This document shows positions 53,591 to 62,078 of a stretch of DNA of 64,000 bases, piece after piece. The notes under the pieces are model-generated. The model had not been told where the DNA came from. It ran no database searches and saw nothing but the letters and a program-made list of their open reading frames with translations. A program made the position numbers and the translations under genes. How positions within the stretch are numbered: position 1 is the stretch's first letter; every line of letters begins with the position of its first letter. Origin of the DNA: Hyphomicrobiales bacterium (lineage in GTDB: Bacteria; Pseudomonadota; Alphaproteobacteria; Rhizobiales; Rhizobiaceae); NCBI GenBank assembly GCA_900472175.1, contig UCHD01000017.1, positions 170,430-234,429 of the forward strand. Direction: 5' to 3'.

Positions 53591-54052
53591 ATGATGGACA
53601 CACGCTTCTCTTCGGCTTTGCAGATTATTATTACTGTTGCCGTCAATGAAAAGAATAACACGCGCTCGACGAGCGATGCGCTGGCAGCGAAGCTCGATGC
53701 CAAGCCCAGTCTTGTGCGCAAACTGGTCGCACCGCTGATGCACAAAAATATTCTTGTGTCGTCTGAAGGCTATCAGGGCGGCTATAGACTTGGACGGCCT
53801 GCCGGCGCGATCTACCTGAGCGAGATTTACCTTGCGGTTACGCCGGACAAGAAAATCTGGGGTACACGCGACGATATTCCCGCCGATTGCTTCATTTCGA
53901 GCAACATGAACGAGTGGTCAGCAAAGCTCAGTAAGGACGCCGAGCAGGTACTGCTTGGTCTTCTCGGGGAAAAGTCGGTGGAAGATGCCATCTCTGAACT
54001 GGCAAGCATCGATGGCGGCAAGTGTCCACTGGGAAGAGCGATTGCGCTCTAA
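53591..54052 (+). CDS. Rrf2 family transcriptional regulator
   Basis: The product has an Rrf2 winged-helix domain: DTRFSSALQIIITVAVNE, the recognition region STSDALAAKLDAKPSLVRKLVAPL and the wing GYQGGYRLGRPA. The three-Cys cluster of IscR or RirA is not present. Only DCFIS and GKCPLG contain Cys, so an iron-sulfur cofactor is doubtful. I used the ATG at 53591, where the family normally begins (153 residues). An ATG at 53537 has GGAGAG seven bases upstream and would add 18 residues. The second porin gene is convergent. Confidence 0.82.
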   Translation: MMDTRFSSALQIIITVAVNEKNNTRSTSDALAAKLDAKPSLVRKLVAPLMHKNILVSSEGYQGGYRLGRPAGAIYLSEIYLAVTPDKKIWGTRDDIPADCFISSNMNEWSAKLSKDAEQVLLGLLGEKSVEDAISELASIDGGKCPLGRAIAL

Positions 54053-54190
54053 AGCCACGGTCCATGCGGCCGTGCGGGACGGCCGGAGGGAACCGGACCG
54101 TCCCCGTCACTGATCGGAGGTCAGCCAAATCCGTGACGAACCGGTGGCTAGCCGCGCCCCTGCGCGGCCAGCCGGATATCGAAGCGTAAC

Positions 54191-55201
54191 TTAGAAGTCG
54201 CGCTGCAGACGGACGAAGCCGAACACTTCATCGTCACCATTGTCTTCATCATGATACTGGAGGCTCACCTTGGTCTTCAGACCGTCGGTGATCTTGTAGT
54301 CGACGGTCACGCCGCCGGTCCAGGCATCACCACCACCGAAGTCGTTGCCGTTCAGGTCGATGTTGCTGAAGTACTGAACACCAGGTGTGATCGAGAACTT
54401 TTCGTTGACCTTCAGTTCGTACTGAGCACCAACCGTCCACTCGGACTCTTCGTAGTAGTAGTTGGCACCGGTAGCATACGCACCGTAGATGCCGAGCTGG
54501 CCCGGGCCGAGATCGGCATAGATGATCGCGCGGACAGCGCCTTCTTCGCTATCGGTGTCATAACCGCCGAGCAGGTAAGCGGTGACAACGCCGACCGTAC
54601 CGGAAACCTGACCGGTGATACCGACGTTGTTCGGACGCGCAGTGTCTTCCAGTTCTTCTACTGCGATACCGGCCTTGAAGGCGTCGGTTTCGTACTGGTA
54701 ACGGATGGCGTTGTGACGGGTCTCGTTGCTGGCGATCGAATCGGTTTCGCCGCTCAAGTCGTCATCCCACCAGCTGTACTGCATACCAAAGCGCAGGCCA
54801 GCGATTTCGATGTAACCCTGGTCGAGGAACGTGTTGTTGTTCGACGAACCGGAAGAATTGCGGGCGTTTGTACGCAGAGCAACCATGCTGGACAGCGTGC
54901 CGAATTCGGTGTCGTTCTTGGCTTCGAATTCGAGCTGTGCACGGGTGAACGTGTTCCAGTCGGACGTGTTGTCGCGGTTGCCGTCATTGCGACCGAAGTC
55001 GGTCTGGAAACGGATGTAACCGCCGAGCTTCAGGCAGGTTTCCGTGCCCGGGATGTAGAAGTAGCCAGTGCCGAACGCGTCGCAGACGCGGACATATTCC
55101 ATTGGCTCAGGTTCAGCAGCAACGATAGCATCGGCGGCATAGGCGCCGTTTGCTGCGGTCAAGGCCGCAGCGGAGGCAAAAAGAATAGCCTTCATAGTCA
55201 T
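54191..55201 (-). CDS. Porin (porin_2 family), second copy
   Basis: The 336-residue protein has a signal peptide (ending GAYA), the start AEPEPMEYVRVCDAFGTGYF with two conserved Cys, a beta barrel and the C-terminal end GFVRLQRDF. Apart from a few residues, its mature N-terminus is the same as that of the porin at 31879, but the two diverge after about residue 50. GGATCC lies upstream of the ATG at 55201. It is divergent from the amiC-like operon and shares a 620-base interval with it. Confidence 0.93.
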   Translation of the reverse strand: MTMKAILFASAAALTAANGAYAADAIVAAEPEPMEYVRVCDAFGTGYFYIPGTETCLKLGGYIRFQTDFGRNDGNRDNTSDWNTFTRAQLEFEAKNDTEFGTLSSMVALRTNARNSSGSSNNNTFLDQGYIEIAGLRFGMQYSWWDDDLSGETDSIASNETRHNAIRYQYETDAFKAGIAVEELEDTARPNNVGITGQVSGTVGVVTAYLLGGYDTDSEEGAVRAIIYADLGPGQLGIYGAYATGANYYYEESEWTVGAQYELKVNEKFSITPGVQYFSNIDLNGNDFGGGDAWTGGVTVDYKITDGLKTKVSLQYHDEDNGDDEVFGFVRLQRDF

Positions 55202-55673
55202 TTAGGATCCAATCAAGTTTCGATTGGGCACAGGTTTTCGTGGCTGAAAATTCAGCGTCCCCCGACCCCAGATATCGATTCAAGCCACAATGGCAGCGGC
55301 CGAAACCGCACGCCGAGATTACATAGCCAAACAACTGTAACAATCAAAATTACAGTCATAATCTCGTCACATTGATTGTTGGGATTTTGAGTGTTGCCGA
55401 AACGCAACGCCTTGAAAGGCGGGATCGTGAGTACCCTCACTACCTGAAATGGCGAATTAACCGGCGCACGAACCGCATAGGGTGTGACCGGTAACATTTC
55501 AGACCTGCCAGTTAGGGATGATCCATCAGGACTGCAAGGAGTATCGCTACCGATTTGCAAAGAAGGCCAAAATGACGCGCTCCGCGCACGATTGTTGCGC
55601 CGCACACAGTCCTCACGAGAGATATGGAAACCCCCGGCCGGGCGCGAGACAACGGTCCTCACGCGAATCACGC
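55202..55673. promoter_or_regulatory. Porin upstream region with inverted repeat and TGTGACGA element
   Basis: No gene is seen in this interval. It holds a perfect inverted repeat, ACTGTAA (55334-55340) with TTACAGT (55350-55356). A TGTGACGA element lies on the minus strand (55371-55364); the same octamer occurs upstream of the other porin at 31768-31775. These may be regulator sites for the porin gene. Confidence 0.3.
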
Positions 55674-55702
55674 TTGACACCGGAGCATTGCCCGTATTTT
55701 AA
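55674..55702 (+). promoter_or_regulatory. Probable promoter of the amiC-like operon
   Basis: A perfect -35 box TTGACA lies at 55674-55679. The -10 region is TATTTTAA at 55695-55702, with a spacer of 15 to 17 bases depending on the box chosen. Transcription would start near 55708, leaving a leader of about 110 bases. The inverted repeat TTAATCT/AGATTAA (55699-55705 with 55713-55719) covers this start and might be an operator or a hairpin. Confidence 0.55.
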
Positions 55703-55734
55703 TCTTGCCAACAGATTAAGCATTTCCTTCACTT

Positions 55735-55812
55735 GACCCTCAGGGTCGACGGGCAGTTTGGCCCCATGACGCTCCCCGATGACGGGGCGGCCGTCGTGGG
55801 GCTTTTGGTTTT
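55735..55812 (+). promoter_or_regulatory. Leader attenuator with terminator and competing hexaloop hairpin
   Basis: An 11-pair stem joins GCCCCATGACG (55761-55771) and CGTCGTGGGGC (55792-55802), with an inner CCCCG/CGGGG hairpin. It is followed by TTTTGGTTTT, ten bases before the first start codon. A short hairpin, GGGC-AGTTTG-GCCC (55751-55764), uses the first four bases of the terminator's 5' arm, so the two cannot coexist. Another hairpin, TTGACCC/GGGTCGA, precedes it. This is the layout of an ANTAR-controlled antiterminator. The loop has A at position 1 but lacks the expected G at position 4. Confidence 0.6.
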
Positions 55813-55821
55813 GGCGGATCG

Positions 55822-56958
55822 ATGAAAGACACGGCACGGATTGGCATCCTCTATTCGACGACCGGCCCCTATGCCGAGATCGGACGCGACGCGCGCGACG
55901 GCGCCGATTTTGCGATCGAGGAAATCCGCGCGCTCCACGGCAGCGCTATCGAACCGGTCGTCATCGACCCGCATGCCGATATCACCGCCTACCTCGACGG
56001 CGCCCGCTCGATGCTGCGCGATCGCGGCTGCCGTCATATCGTCGGCACCATCACCTCGCTGGCCCGCAAGGAAATCATTCCGCTCGTCGAAAAGCATGAC
56101 GGCCTGCTCTGGTACATGTGCCCCTATGAAGGCTTCGAGGCCAATGACAATGTCATCTATACCGGCGGCTGTCCCAACCAGCATCTCTTGCCACTGTTCG
56201 ACTACCTGATCCCGCGCTTCGGCCGCCGCCCCTATCTGGTCGGCGCCAATTACGTCTGGGGCTGGGAAATGAACCGGCTGGCGCGTGAGCTGATCGAAGA
56301 GGCAGGCGGCGAGGTGCTCGGAGAGCGCTATCTGCCGCTAGAGGAAACTGCCGTCGAGCGCATCGTTCTGGATATCGAGCAGCGGCGGCCAAGCTTCATC
56401 CTCAACAATTTCATCGGCCCCTCCAGCTATGCCTTTCTGGCGGCCATGCGTGCGCTCGGCGCCCGCGATCCGGCCTTCCGCCCGGAAAACTGCCCGGTTG
56501 TCAGCTGCGACCTGCAGGAAAGCGAACTTCCCCATATCGGCCTTGGCGTTGCCACCGGCCAACTCTGCGCGGCCGCCTATTTTGATACGGTCGCCACACC
56601 CGAGAACACCACGTTCAAAGCGCAGGTTGCTGCGCGATTCGGCAAGGGGCGTCGCATATCCAGCGTCTTTGCCAGCGCCTATGCCTCGGTCAAGCTCTGC
56701 GCCGACGCGATCATTACCGCTGGGACCGATGACCCGCTCGCCGTCACCCGCCAGCTCTCGGCTGCGCCCATGCCGACCGTGCTGGGCCCACTCCTAATCA
56801 ATCCCGACACACGCCATGCCGCGCTGCCGTTCCATCTTGGCCGGATCAATGATGAAGGTGGTTTCGACATTATCGCCTCTCAGCCCGCGATCGCCGCCGA
56901 TCCTTATCTCACCAACCGCCGCAGCCGGATGCCCTCGCCGTTGAGGATCGTGTCATGA
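55822..56958 (+). CDS. AmiC-like ligand sensor (type I periplasmic-binding fold, no signal peptide)
   Basis: AmiC of Pseudomonas senses short amides and holds AmiR inactive. The 378-residue product has the same fold: RIGILYSTTGPYAEIGRDARDGADFAIEEI at the start, then LLWYMCPYEGF, VGANYVWGWEMNR, and RPSFILNNFIGPSSYAFLAAMRALG. It has no signal peptide, which argues for a cytoplasmic sensor rather than a transporter-binding protein. The ATG at 55822 directly follows the leader terminator. It overlaps the ANTAR gene by four bases, as in amiC-amiR. The ligand cannot be told from the sequence. Confidence 0.85.
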   Translation: MKDTARIGILYSTTGPYAEIGRDARDGADFAIEEIRALHGSAIEPVVIDPHADITAYLDGARSMLRDRGCRHIVGTITSLARKEIIPLVEKHDGLLWYMCPYEGFEANDNVIYTGGCPNQHLLPLFDYLIPRFGRRPYLVGANYVWGWEMNRLARELIEEAGGEVLGERYLPLEETAVERIVLDIEQRRPSFILNNFIGPSSYAFLAAMRALGARDPAFRPENCPVVSCDLQESELPHIGLGVATGQLCAAAYFDTVATPENTTFKAQVAARFGKGRRISSVFASAYASVKLCADAIITAGTDDPLAVTRQLSAAPMPTVLGPLLINPDTRHAALPFHLGRINDEGGFDIIASQPAIAADPYLTNRRSRMPSPLRIVS

Positions 56959-57536
56959 GGGAAACACCGAATTTCACCGGCTGGCGCGCAACGGTCCTGC
57001 ACCGCGAAGACAGCAACACCGAACGCCTGACACGCCAACTGAAACTCATCGGCTTTCAGGTGACGGTCCAATGGCGACCGCTTGATGCCACCGATCTGCC
57101 GGATTTCGTGCTTGTCGATGCCGATCAGGGCTGGGACGGCCTTTTGCCGTGGACCGGCGGTAGTGCACCTTTACCACTGGTGGCATTGCTTGGTTCGGAA
57201 GCGCCGGGCCGGATTGCCTGGGCGATGGAACAGGGCGCCGGCTCCATTATCGCCAAGCCGCTGGGTTCCTCCGCCGTTTATCCGGCTCTGGTCATGGCGC
57301 TCGGCATTCACCATGAACGAAAGGCGGTCATCGAGAAAATGAAGCATCTGGAAGAGCGCGTGCGCCTACGGCCGCTGGTTCACGCCGCCGTCGAGCGCAT
57401 CATTGCCGTGCGCAAGGTGGATGAGGAATTCGCCTATACCATCCTGCGCAATTGCGCGATGCAGCGCCGGATGCCGATGGAGCAGGTCGCAGCCTCCATC
57501 CTCGGTGGTGTCGAGCCCCTGCCGGAGGCCGGTTGA
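56955..57536 (+). CDS. AmiR-like ANTAR domain antiterminator
   Basis: AmiR binds leader RNA and stops transcription termination. The 193-residue product has a receiver-like N-terminal part without the full set of phosphorylation Asp residues (VLVDADQGW), a coiled-coil stretch (HHERKAVIEKMKHLEERVRL), and an ANTAR domain at about residues 130-185 with AYTILRNCAMQRRMPMEQVAASIL. This is the AmiR architecture. The start overlaps the amiC-like stop (ATGA), and its own stop overlaps the first permease start by one base (TGATG). It probably acts on the leader at 55735-55812. Confidence 0.87.
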   Translation: MRETPNFTGWRATVLHREDSNTERLTRQLKLIGFQVTVQWRPLDATDLPDFVLVDADQGWDGLLPWTGGSAPLPLVALLGSEAPGRIAWAMEQGAGSIIAKPLGSSAVYPALVMALGIHHERKAVIEKMKHLEERVRLRPLVHAAVERIIAVRKVDEEFAYTILRNCAMQRRMPMEQVAASILGGVEPLPEAG

Positions 57537-58384
57537 TGCGCATTTTGAAAAACATGATCCGCCAGCCGTCGGCGCTGTTCGGGCTGGCAATCGTCGCTCT
57601 CGTCATCTTCATGGCGGTCGCAGCGCCGCTCATTGCTCCTTATAACCCCGATGAACAGATGTTTGACGGCCTGACACTGGAAGGCGCACCGCTGCCACCC
57701 AGCGCCCAATTCCTGCTCGGCACCGATACGCTTGGCCGCGACCTGTTTTCCAGGCTTCTCTACGGCGCCCGCACATCATTGATCATTGGCCTCGTCGCCA
57801 ACGGCATCGCCGTGACGATCGGCCTGATGATCGGCATCCTGTCGGGCTACATGCGCGGCCTGGTCGGCAATGCGCTGATGCGCTTCACCGATCTGATGAT
57901 GGCGTTCCCGGCTCTGCTTCTGGCGATCGTGCTTGCAGCCCTTCTGCGCCCCAGCCTCTGGATCGTCGCCATGGTGATCGCGCTGGTCAATTGGGTGCAG
58001 GTGGCCCGCATCGTCTATACCGAAACCCGCGGCTTGGTTGAGCGCGACTTCATCCTGGCGGAACGCTCGCTGGGGGCTGGCCATCTGCGTATCCTGTTCC
58101 ATCACATCCTGCCGCACCTGATGCCGACGGCAATCGTCTGGGGCACGCTCGGCATTGCCACCACCGTGCTTTTGGAAGCGACACTCTCTTTCCTCGGCAT
58201 CGGCGTGCAGCCGCCGACGCCCTCTTGGGGCAATATCATCTTCGAAAGCCAGAGCTATTTCCAGGCAGCCCCGTGGCTGGTGTTCATCCCCGGCGCCGTC
58301 ATCCTGTTGACCGCGCTCTCCTTCAATCTGGTTGGCGATGCGCTGCGCGATATCCTCGACCCCACCCAGCGCGGGAGGGGCTGA
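57536..58384 (+). CDS. Dipeptide/oligopeptide-type ABC transporter permease (DppC-like)
   Basis: The 282-residue membrane protein has the DppC-type N-terminal PLIAPYNPDEQMF and GTDTLGRDLFSRLLYGARTSL segment and six predicted membrane helices. The EAA-like loop is YTETRGLVERDFILAERSLGAG, and the C-terminal part includes LEATLSFLGIGVQPPTPSWG. These are typical of the second permease of peptide and nickel importers. GGAGG lies seven bases before the ATG at 57536. It overlaps the antiterminator gene by one base. Confidence 0.92.
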   Translation: MRILKNMIRQPSALFGLAIVALVIFMAVAAPLIAPYNPDEQMFDGLTLEGAPLPPSAQFLLGTDTLGRDLFSRLLYGARTSLIIGLVANGIAVTIGLMIGILSGYMRGLVGNALMRFTDLMMAFPALLLAIVLAALLRPSLWIVAMVIALVNWVQVARIVYTETRGLVERDFILAERSLGAGHLRILFHHILPHLMPTAIVWGTLGIATTVLLEATLSFLGIGVQPPTPSWGNIIFESQSYFQAAPWLVFIPGAVILLTALSFNLVGDALRDILDPTQRGRG

Positions 58385-58385
58385 G

Positions 58386-59306
58386 ATGATTTTCCTGATC
58401 CTGCGGCGGCTCGTCCAGACGGCGCTGATCCTGTTCGGTGTCGCGGCCATCACCTTCCTGCTGCTCTACGCCCTGCCCGCCGATCCCGCCCGGATGATTG
58501 CCGGGCGCAGCGCCACGGCGCAGACGGTCGCCAACATCCGCCACGAACTCGGCCTCGACCAGCCGCTGCTCTCACAATTCTGGAACTATCTGGTGGGCCT
58601 GACCGAGGGTAATCTCGGCCGCTCCTATGCGCAGAAGACCGATGTCGGCGCGCTGATCGCGGCCCGGCTTCCGGCGACGCTCATCCTGATGGCGGCGGGT
58701 ATCTTCGTCGAAGTTGCGCTTGGGCTCATTCTCGGCGTGATCGCTGCGGTCCGCCGCGGCGGCCCGGTCGACCGGCTGGTGATGATGGCCTCCTTCGTCG
58801 GCGTGTCGGCACCGCAATTCGTCGCCGCCCTTCTGCTTCTCTATGTCTTTGCGGTCACGCTCGCCTGGTTCCCTATGAGCGGCTTTGGCACGTTTGCCCA
58901 TGTCGTGTTGCCCGCCACCACGCTCGGCATTCTCGGCGCCGGCTGGTACGCCCGCATGGTCCGCTCGGCGATGATCGACGTGCTCAATCAGGATTATGTC
59001 CGCACCGCACGCGCCAAGGGCCTGTCGTCCGTCCGGATCGTCTTTCGCCATGCGCTGCCCAATGCGCTTCTGCCTGTAATCGCAATGATCGGCATCGATA
59101 TCGGCCAGTTCATGAGCGGCGTGGTCGTGGTCGAGGCCGTCTACGGCTGGCCGGGCATCGGCCAGCTCGCCTGGCAGGCGATCCAGCAGGTCGATATCCC
59201 GATCATCATGGGCGTGACGCTGGTCTCGGCGCTGGCCATCGTGATCGGCAATCTCGTCGCCGACCTGATCGCGCCACTCATCGATCCGCGCATTCGTGCG
59301 CGCTAA
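58386..59306 (+). CDS. Dipeptide/oligopeptide-type ABC transporter permease (DppB-like)
   Basis: The 306-residue protein starts MIFLILRRLVQTALILFGV, the DppB pattern. It continues with PADPARMIAGRSATAQTVANIRHELGLDQPL, a DppB-type loop, and later has the cytoplasmic loop with VLNQDYVRTARAKGLSSVRIVFRHALPNALLPV. It ends with VEAVYGWPGIGQLAWQAI, conserved in this family. GGAGGGG lies upstream of the ATG at 58386. It forms the transmembrane channel with the DppC-like subunit. Confidence 0.93.
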   Translation: MIFLILRRLVQTALILFGVAAITFLLLYALPADPARMIAGRSATAQTVANIRHELGLDQPLLSQFWNYLVGLTEGNLGRSYAQKTDVGALIAARLPATLILMAAGIFVEVALGLILGVIAAVRRGGPVDRLVMMASFVGVSAPQFVAALLLLYVFAVTLAWFPMSGFGTFAHVVLPATTLGILGAGWYARMVRSAMIDVLNQDYVRTARAKGLSSVRIVFRHALPNALLPVIAMIGIDIGQFMSGVVVVEAVYGWPGIGQLAWQAIQQVDIPIIMGVTLVSALAIVIGNLVADLIAPLIDPRIRAR

Positions 59307-59338
59307 CCAAATCAGCAACCAAAAAAGGGGAACTCAAA

Positions 59339-60961
59339 ATGTTCAAACGCTGGCTTAGACACTCGACAATCGCGATGGCGCTTGCGCTTACGCCGCTGCC
59401 CGCCTTCGCGCAGGATGTTATCAAACAGGGTGGCGATGTTGTCATCACCTACAAGGACGATATCGCCACGCTCGATCCGGCCGTCGGTTATGACTGGGTC
59501 AACTGGTCGATGATCAAGAGCCTTTATTCGCGGCTAATGGACTATACGCCGGGCACACCGGACCTGATCCCGTCGCTCGCCGAAAGCTTCACCGTTTCGC
59601 CCGACGGGCTCACCTATACGTTCAAGCTGCGCAAGGGCGTAAAATTCACCAACGGCCGCGAACTGGTGGCCTCCGACGTCAAATATTCGATCGAGCGTGC
59701 CATCGATCCGAAGACGCAAGGCCCCGGCGCCGGCTTCTTCGGCGCCATCAAGGGGTTTGATGCCGTCAGCGGCGGCACGTCGCCGACGCTTGAAGGCATA
59801 GCGACGCCTGATGATTCGACCGTCGTCTTCACTCTGTCGCGCCCCGACGCCACCTTCCTGCATGTTCTCGCCATCAACTTCGCCTCCGTCGTGCCGAAAG
59901 AAGCCGTAGAGGCTGCGGCTGGCGATTTCGGCAAGAAGCCGGTCGGTTCGGGCACCTTCGTCTTGAAGGAATGGACCGTCGGCCAGCGTCTCGTGTTCGA
60001 GCGCAACCCGGATTATTTCGTGAAAGACATGCCGCATATCGACAAGTTCACCGTCGAAGTCGGCCAGGAGCCGCTGGTGGCGCTGCTGCGCCTGCAGAAG
60101 GGCGAAGTCGATATCGCCGGTGACGGCGTGCCACCGGCCAAGTTCCTTGAAATCAAGAACTCGCCGGAAGGTGCGGAGATCATTGTCGATGGCGCGCAGT
60201 TGCACACCGGCTATATCACGCTCAACACCAAAGTGGCCCCGTTCGACAATGTGAAGGTCCGCCAGGCCCTCAACATGGCCATTAACAAGGAGCGCATCAC
60301 CCGCATCCTCAACGGCCGCGCCACGGCCGCCAACCAGCCGCTGCCGCCGCTCATGCCGGGGTATGACAAGACCTTCACCGGCTATGCCTTCGACGTCGAG
60401 AAAGCCAAGGCGCTGCTCGCCGAGGCTGGCTTCCCGGATGGTTTTGAGACCGTGCTCTACTCGACCAACACCGATCCGCAGCCGCGCATCGCCCAGGCAA
60501 TCCAGCAGGATCTCGCCGCTATCGGCGTCAAGGCCGAGGTTCGCGCCCTGGCGCAGGCCAACGTGATCGCCGCTGGCGGCACCGAGGGCGAAGCACCGAT
60601 GATCTGGTCGGGCGGCATGGCCTGGATCGCCGACTTCCCGGATCCGTCCAACTTCTACGGCCCGATTCTCGGTTGCTCCGGCGCGGTTCAGGGCGGCTGG
60701 AACTGGTCCTGGTATTGCAACAAGGATCTCGATGCTCGCGCGATTGCCGCCGATTCGATGTCGGACCCGGCCAAGGCCGCCGAGCGTCAGGCCGAATGGG
60801 GCAAGATCTTCACCGATATCATGGCGGATGCGCCGTGGATCCCGGTCACCAACGAACGCCGCGTCGTCGCCAAGTCGCCCCGCATGGGCGGCGACGGCGA
60901 CATCTATGTCGATCCGACCCGCGTCATCAACTACGACGCGATCTTCGTGAAGGACGAATAA
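59339..60961 (+). CDS. ABC transporter substrate-binding protein (DppA/OppA family, SBP_bac_5)
   Basis: The 540-residue periplasmic protein has a signal peptide (ending AFA-Q). The family pattern follows: GGDVVITYKDDIATLDPAVGYDW, LIPSLAESFTVSPDGLTYTFKLRKGVKFTNG and DVKYSIERAIDP. NVKVRQALNMAINKERI is also typical. It should bind the solute imported by the adjacent permeases. GGGGAAC lies upstream of the ATG at 59339. A peptide, an amide or another small organic solute is possible. The operon with an amidase argues for an amide or a nitrogen compound. Confidence 0.93.
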   Translation: MFKRWLRHSTIAMALALTPLPAFAQDVIKQGGDVVITYKDDIATLDPAVGYDWVNWSMIKSLYSRLMDYTPGTPDLIPSLAESFTVSPDGLTYTFKLRKGVKFTNGRELVASDVKYSIERAIDPKTQGPGAGFFGAIKGFDAVSGGTSPTLEGIATPDDSTVVFTLSRPDATFLHVLAINFASVVPKEAVEAAAGDFGKKPVGSGTFVLKEWTVGQRLVFERNPDYFVKDMPHIDKFTVEVGQEPLVALLRLQKGEVDIAGDGVPPAKFLEIKNSPEGAEIIVDGAQLHTGYITLNTKVAPFDNVKVRQALNMAINKERITRILNGRATAANQPLPPLMPGYDKTFTGYAFDVEKAKALLAEAGFPDGFETVLYSTNTDPQPRIAQAIQQDLAAIGVKAEVRALAQANVIAAGGTEGEAPMIWSGGMAWIADFPDPSNFYGPILGCSGAVQGGWNWSWYCNKDLDARAIAADSMSDPAKAAERQAEWGKIFTDIMADAPWIPVTNERRVVAKSPRMGGDGDIYVDPTRVINYDAIFVKDE

Positions 60962-60977
60962 GACCTAGGGGCGCCAC

Positions 60978-61094
60978 GCCCCTCATCCGGCCCTTCGGGC
61001 CACCTTCTCCCCGTCAAACGGGGAGAAGGACAAGCGGAAAACTCCGAGCCAGTCCCCTCTCCCCGCCTGCGGGGAGAGGGTTAGGGTGAGGGGC
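60978..61094. repeat. RIME-type palindromic intergenic repeat
   Basis: The 117-base element begins GCCCCTCA and ends TGAGGGGC. It contains three palindromes: GGCCC/GGGCC around TTC, CCTTCTCCCCGT/ACGGGGAGAAGG, and CCCTCTCCCCGC/GCGGGGAGAGGG. This resembles the Rhizobium intergenic mosaic elements that occur in many copies in rhizobial genomes. It lies between the binding-protein and amidase genes of one operon, so its RNA will form stable hairpins in the transcript. Confidence 0.8.
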
Positions 61095-61133
61095 AAAGCC
61101 TCACAGCAAAAAGTCCAAATCCGAGGAAACATC

Positions 61134-62078
61134 ATGTGCGTCGCCTGCACCCATACCATTCACCGCGCCCAGCACAATTTCGGCTGGAACAAGGATTTCC
61201 CGCCGGCTGTGGTCGCCAAGCCGGGTGAGACCATCCATTTTGAATGCCTGGATTCCTCCGGCGGCCAGCTGGGTGCCGGATCGACGCTCGAAACCCTGGC
61301 GGCGCTCGATTTCAACAAGATCAACCCTGTCACCGGCCCGGTCTATGTTGAAGGCGCCAAGCCCGGCGATGCGCTCAAGGTAACGATCCGCCGCTTCATT
61401 CCGTCCGGTGTCGGCTGGACCGCCAATATTCCGGGCTTCGGCCTGCTCGCGGACCAGTTCAAGGAGCCGGCCCTGCATATGTGGTCCTACGATCGGCACA
61501 GCATGGCGCCGTCGCTTTACGGTCCCGGCGGCAAGGTGCCGCTGAAGCCCTTTGCCGGAACGATCGGCGTCGCGCCAGCCGAGCCCGGCCTGCATTCCAT
61601 CGTGCCGCCGCGCCGCGTCGGCGGCAATCTCGATATCCGCGACCTGACATCGGGTGTGACGCTCTATCTACCGGTCGAGGTCGACGGCGCGCTGTTTTCG
61701 ATCGGTGATACCCACGCCGCCCAGGGCGACGGCGAAGTCTGCGGCACCGCCATCGAAAGCCAGATGGAGGTCGAGGCGACGATCGAGCTGGTCAAGGATG
61801 CGCGTCTGCAAAGTCCACGCTTCACCACTACTGAGCCCGTCACCCGCCATCTCGATGGCATGGGCTATGAAGTCACCACCGGCATCGGCCCGGACCTGAT
61901 GACCGGTGCCCGCGAGGCGCTGATGCGGATGATCGACCTGCTCGGCTCCGAACACGGCATGAACCCCGTCGATGCCTACATGCTCTGCTCGGTCTGCGGC
62001 GATCTCAGAATCAGCGAAATCGTCGATATGCCGAATTGGGTCGTCTCCTTCTATTTCCCGAGGATCGTGTTCGCGTGA
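61134..62078 (+). CDS. Acetamidase/formamidase family protein
   Basis: Family members hydrolyse formamide or acetamide to ammonia and the acid. The 314-residue product has CVACTHTIHRAQHNFGWNKDFPP, AKPGETIHFECLDSSGGQLG, VDGALFSIGDTHAAQGDGEVCG and the C-terminal NPVDAYMLCSVCGDLRISEIVD, all typical of the FmdA/AmdA family. AGGA lies upstream of the ATG at 61134, 172 bases after the binding-protein stop. Its stop overlaps the start of the ATPase gene (GTGA). Substrate choice between formamide, acetamide or a related amide is open. Confidence 0.9.
   Translation: MCVACTHTIHRAQHNFGWNKDFPPAVVAKPGETIHFECLDSSGGQLGAGSTLETLAALDFNKINPVTGPVYVEGAKPGDALKVTIRRFIPSGVGWTANIPGFGLLADQFKEPALHMWSYDRHSMAPSLYGPGGKVPLKPFAGTIGVAPAEPGLHSIVPPRRVGGNLDIRDLTSGVTLYLPVEVDGALFSIGDTHAAQGDGEVCGTAIESQMEVEATIELVKDARLQSPRFTTTEPVTRHLDGMGYEVTTGIGPDLMTGAREALMRMIDLLGSEHGMNPVDAYMLCSVCGDLRISEIVDMPNWVVSFYFPRIVFA

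Noticed and set aside
54057..54106. GC-rich inverted repeat between the Rrf2 gene and the second porin
   Set aside because: CGGTCC and GGACCG arms can pair, but the stem is interrupted and has no T run. I did not list it as a terminator.
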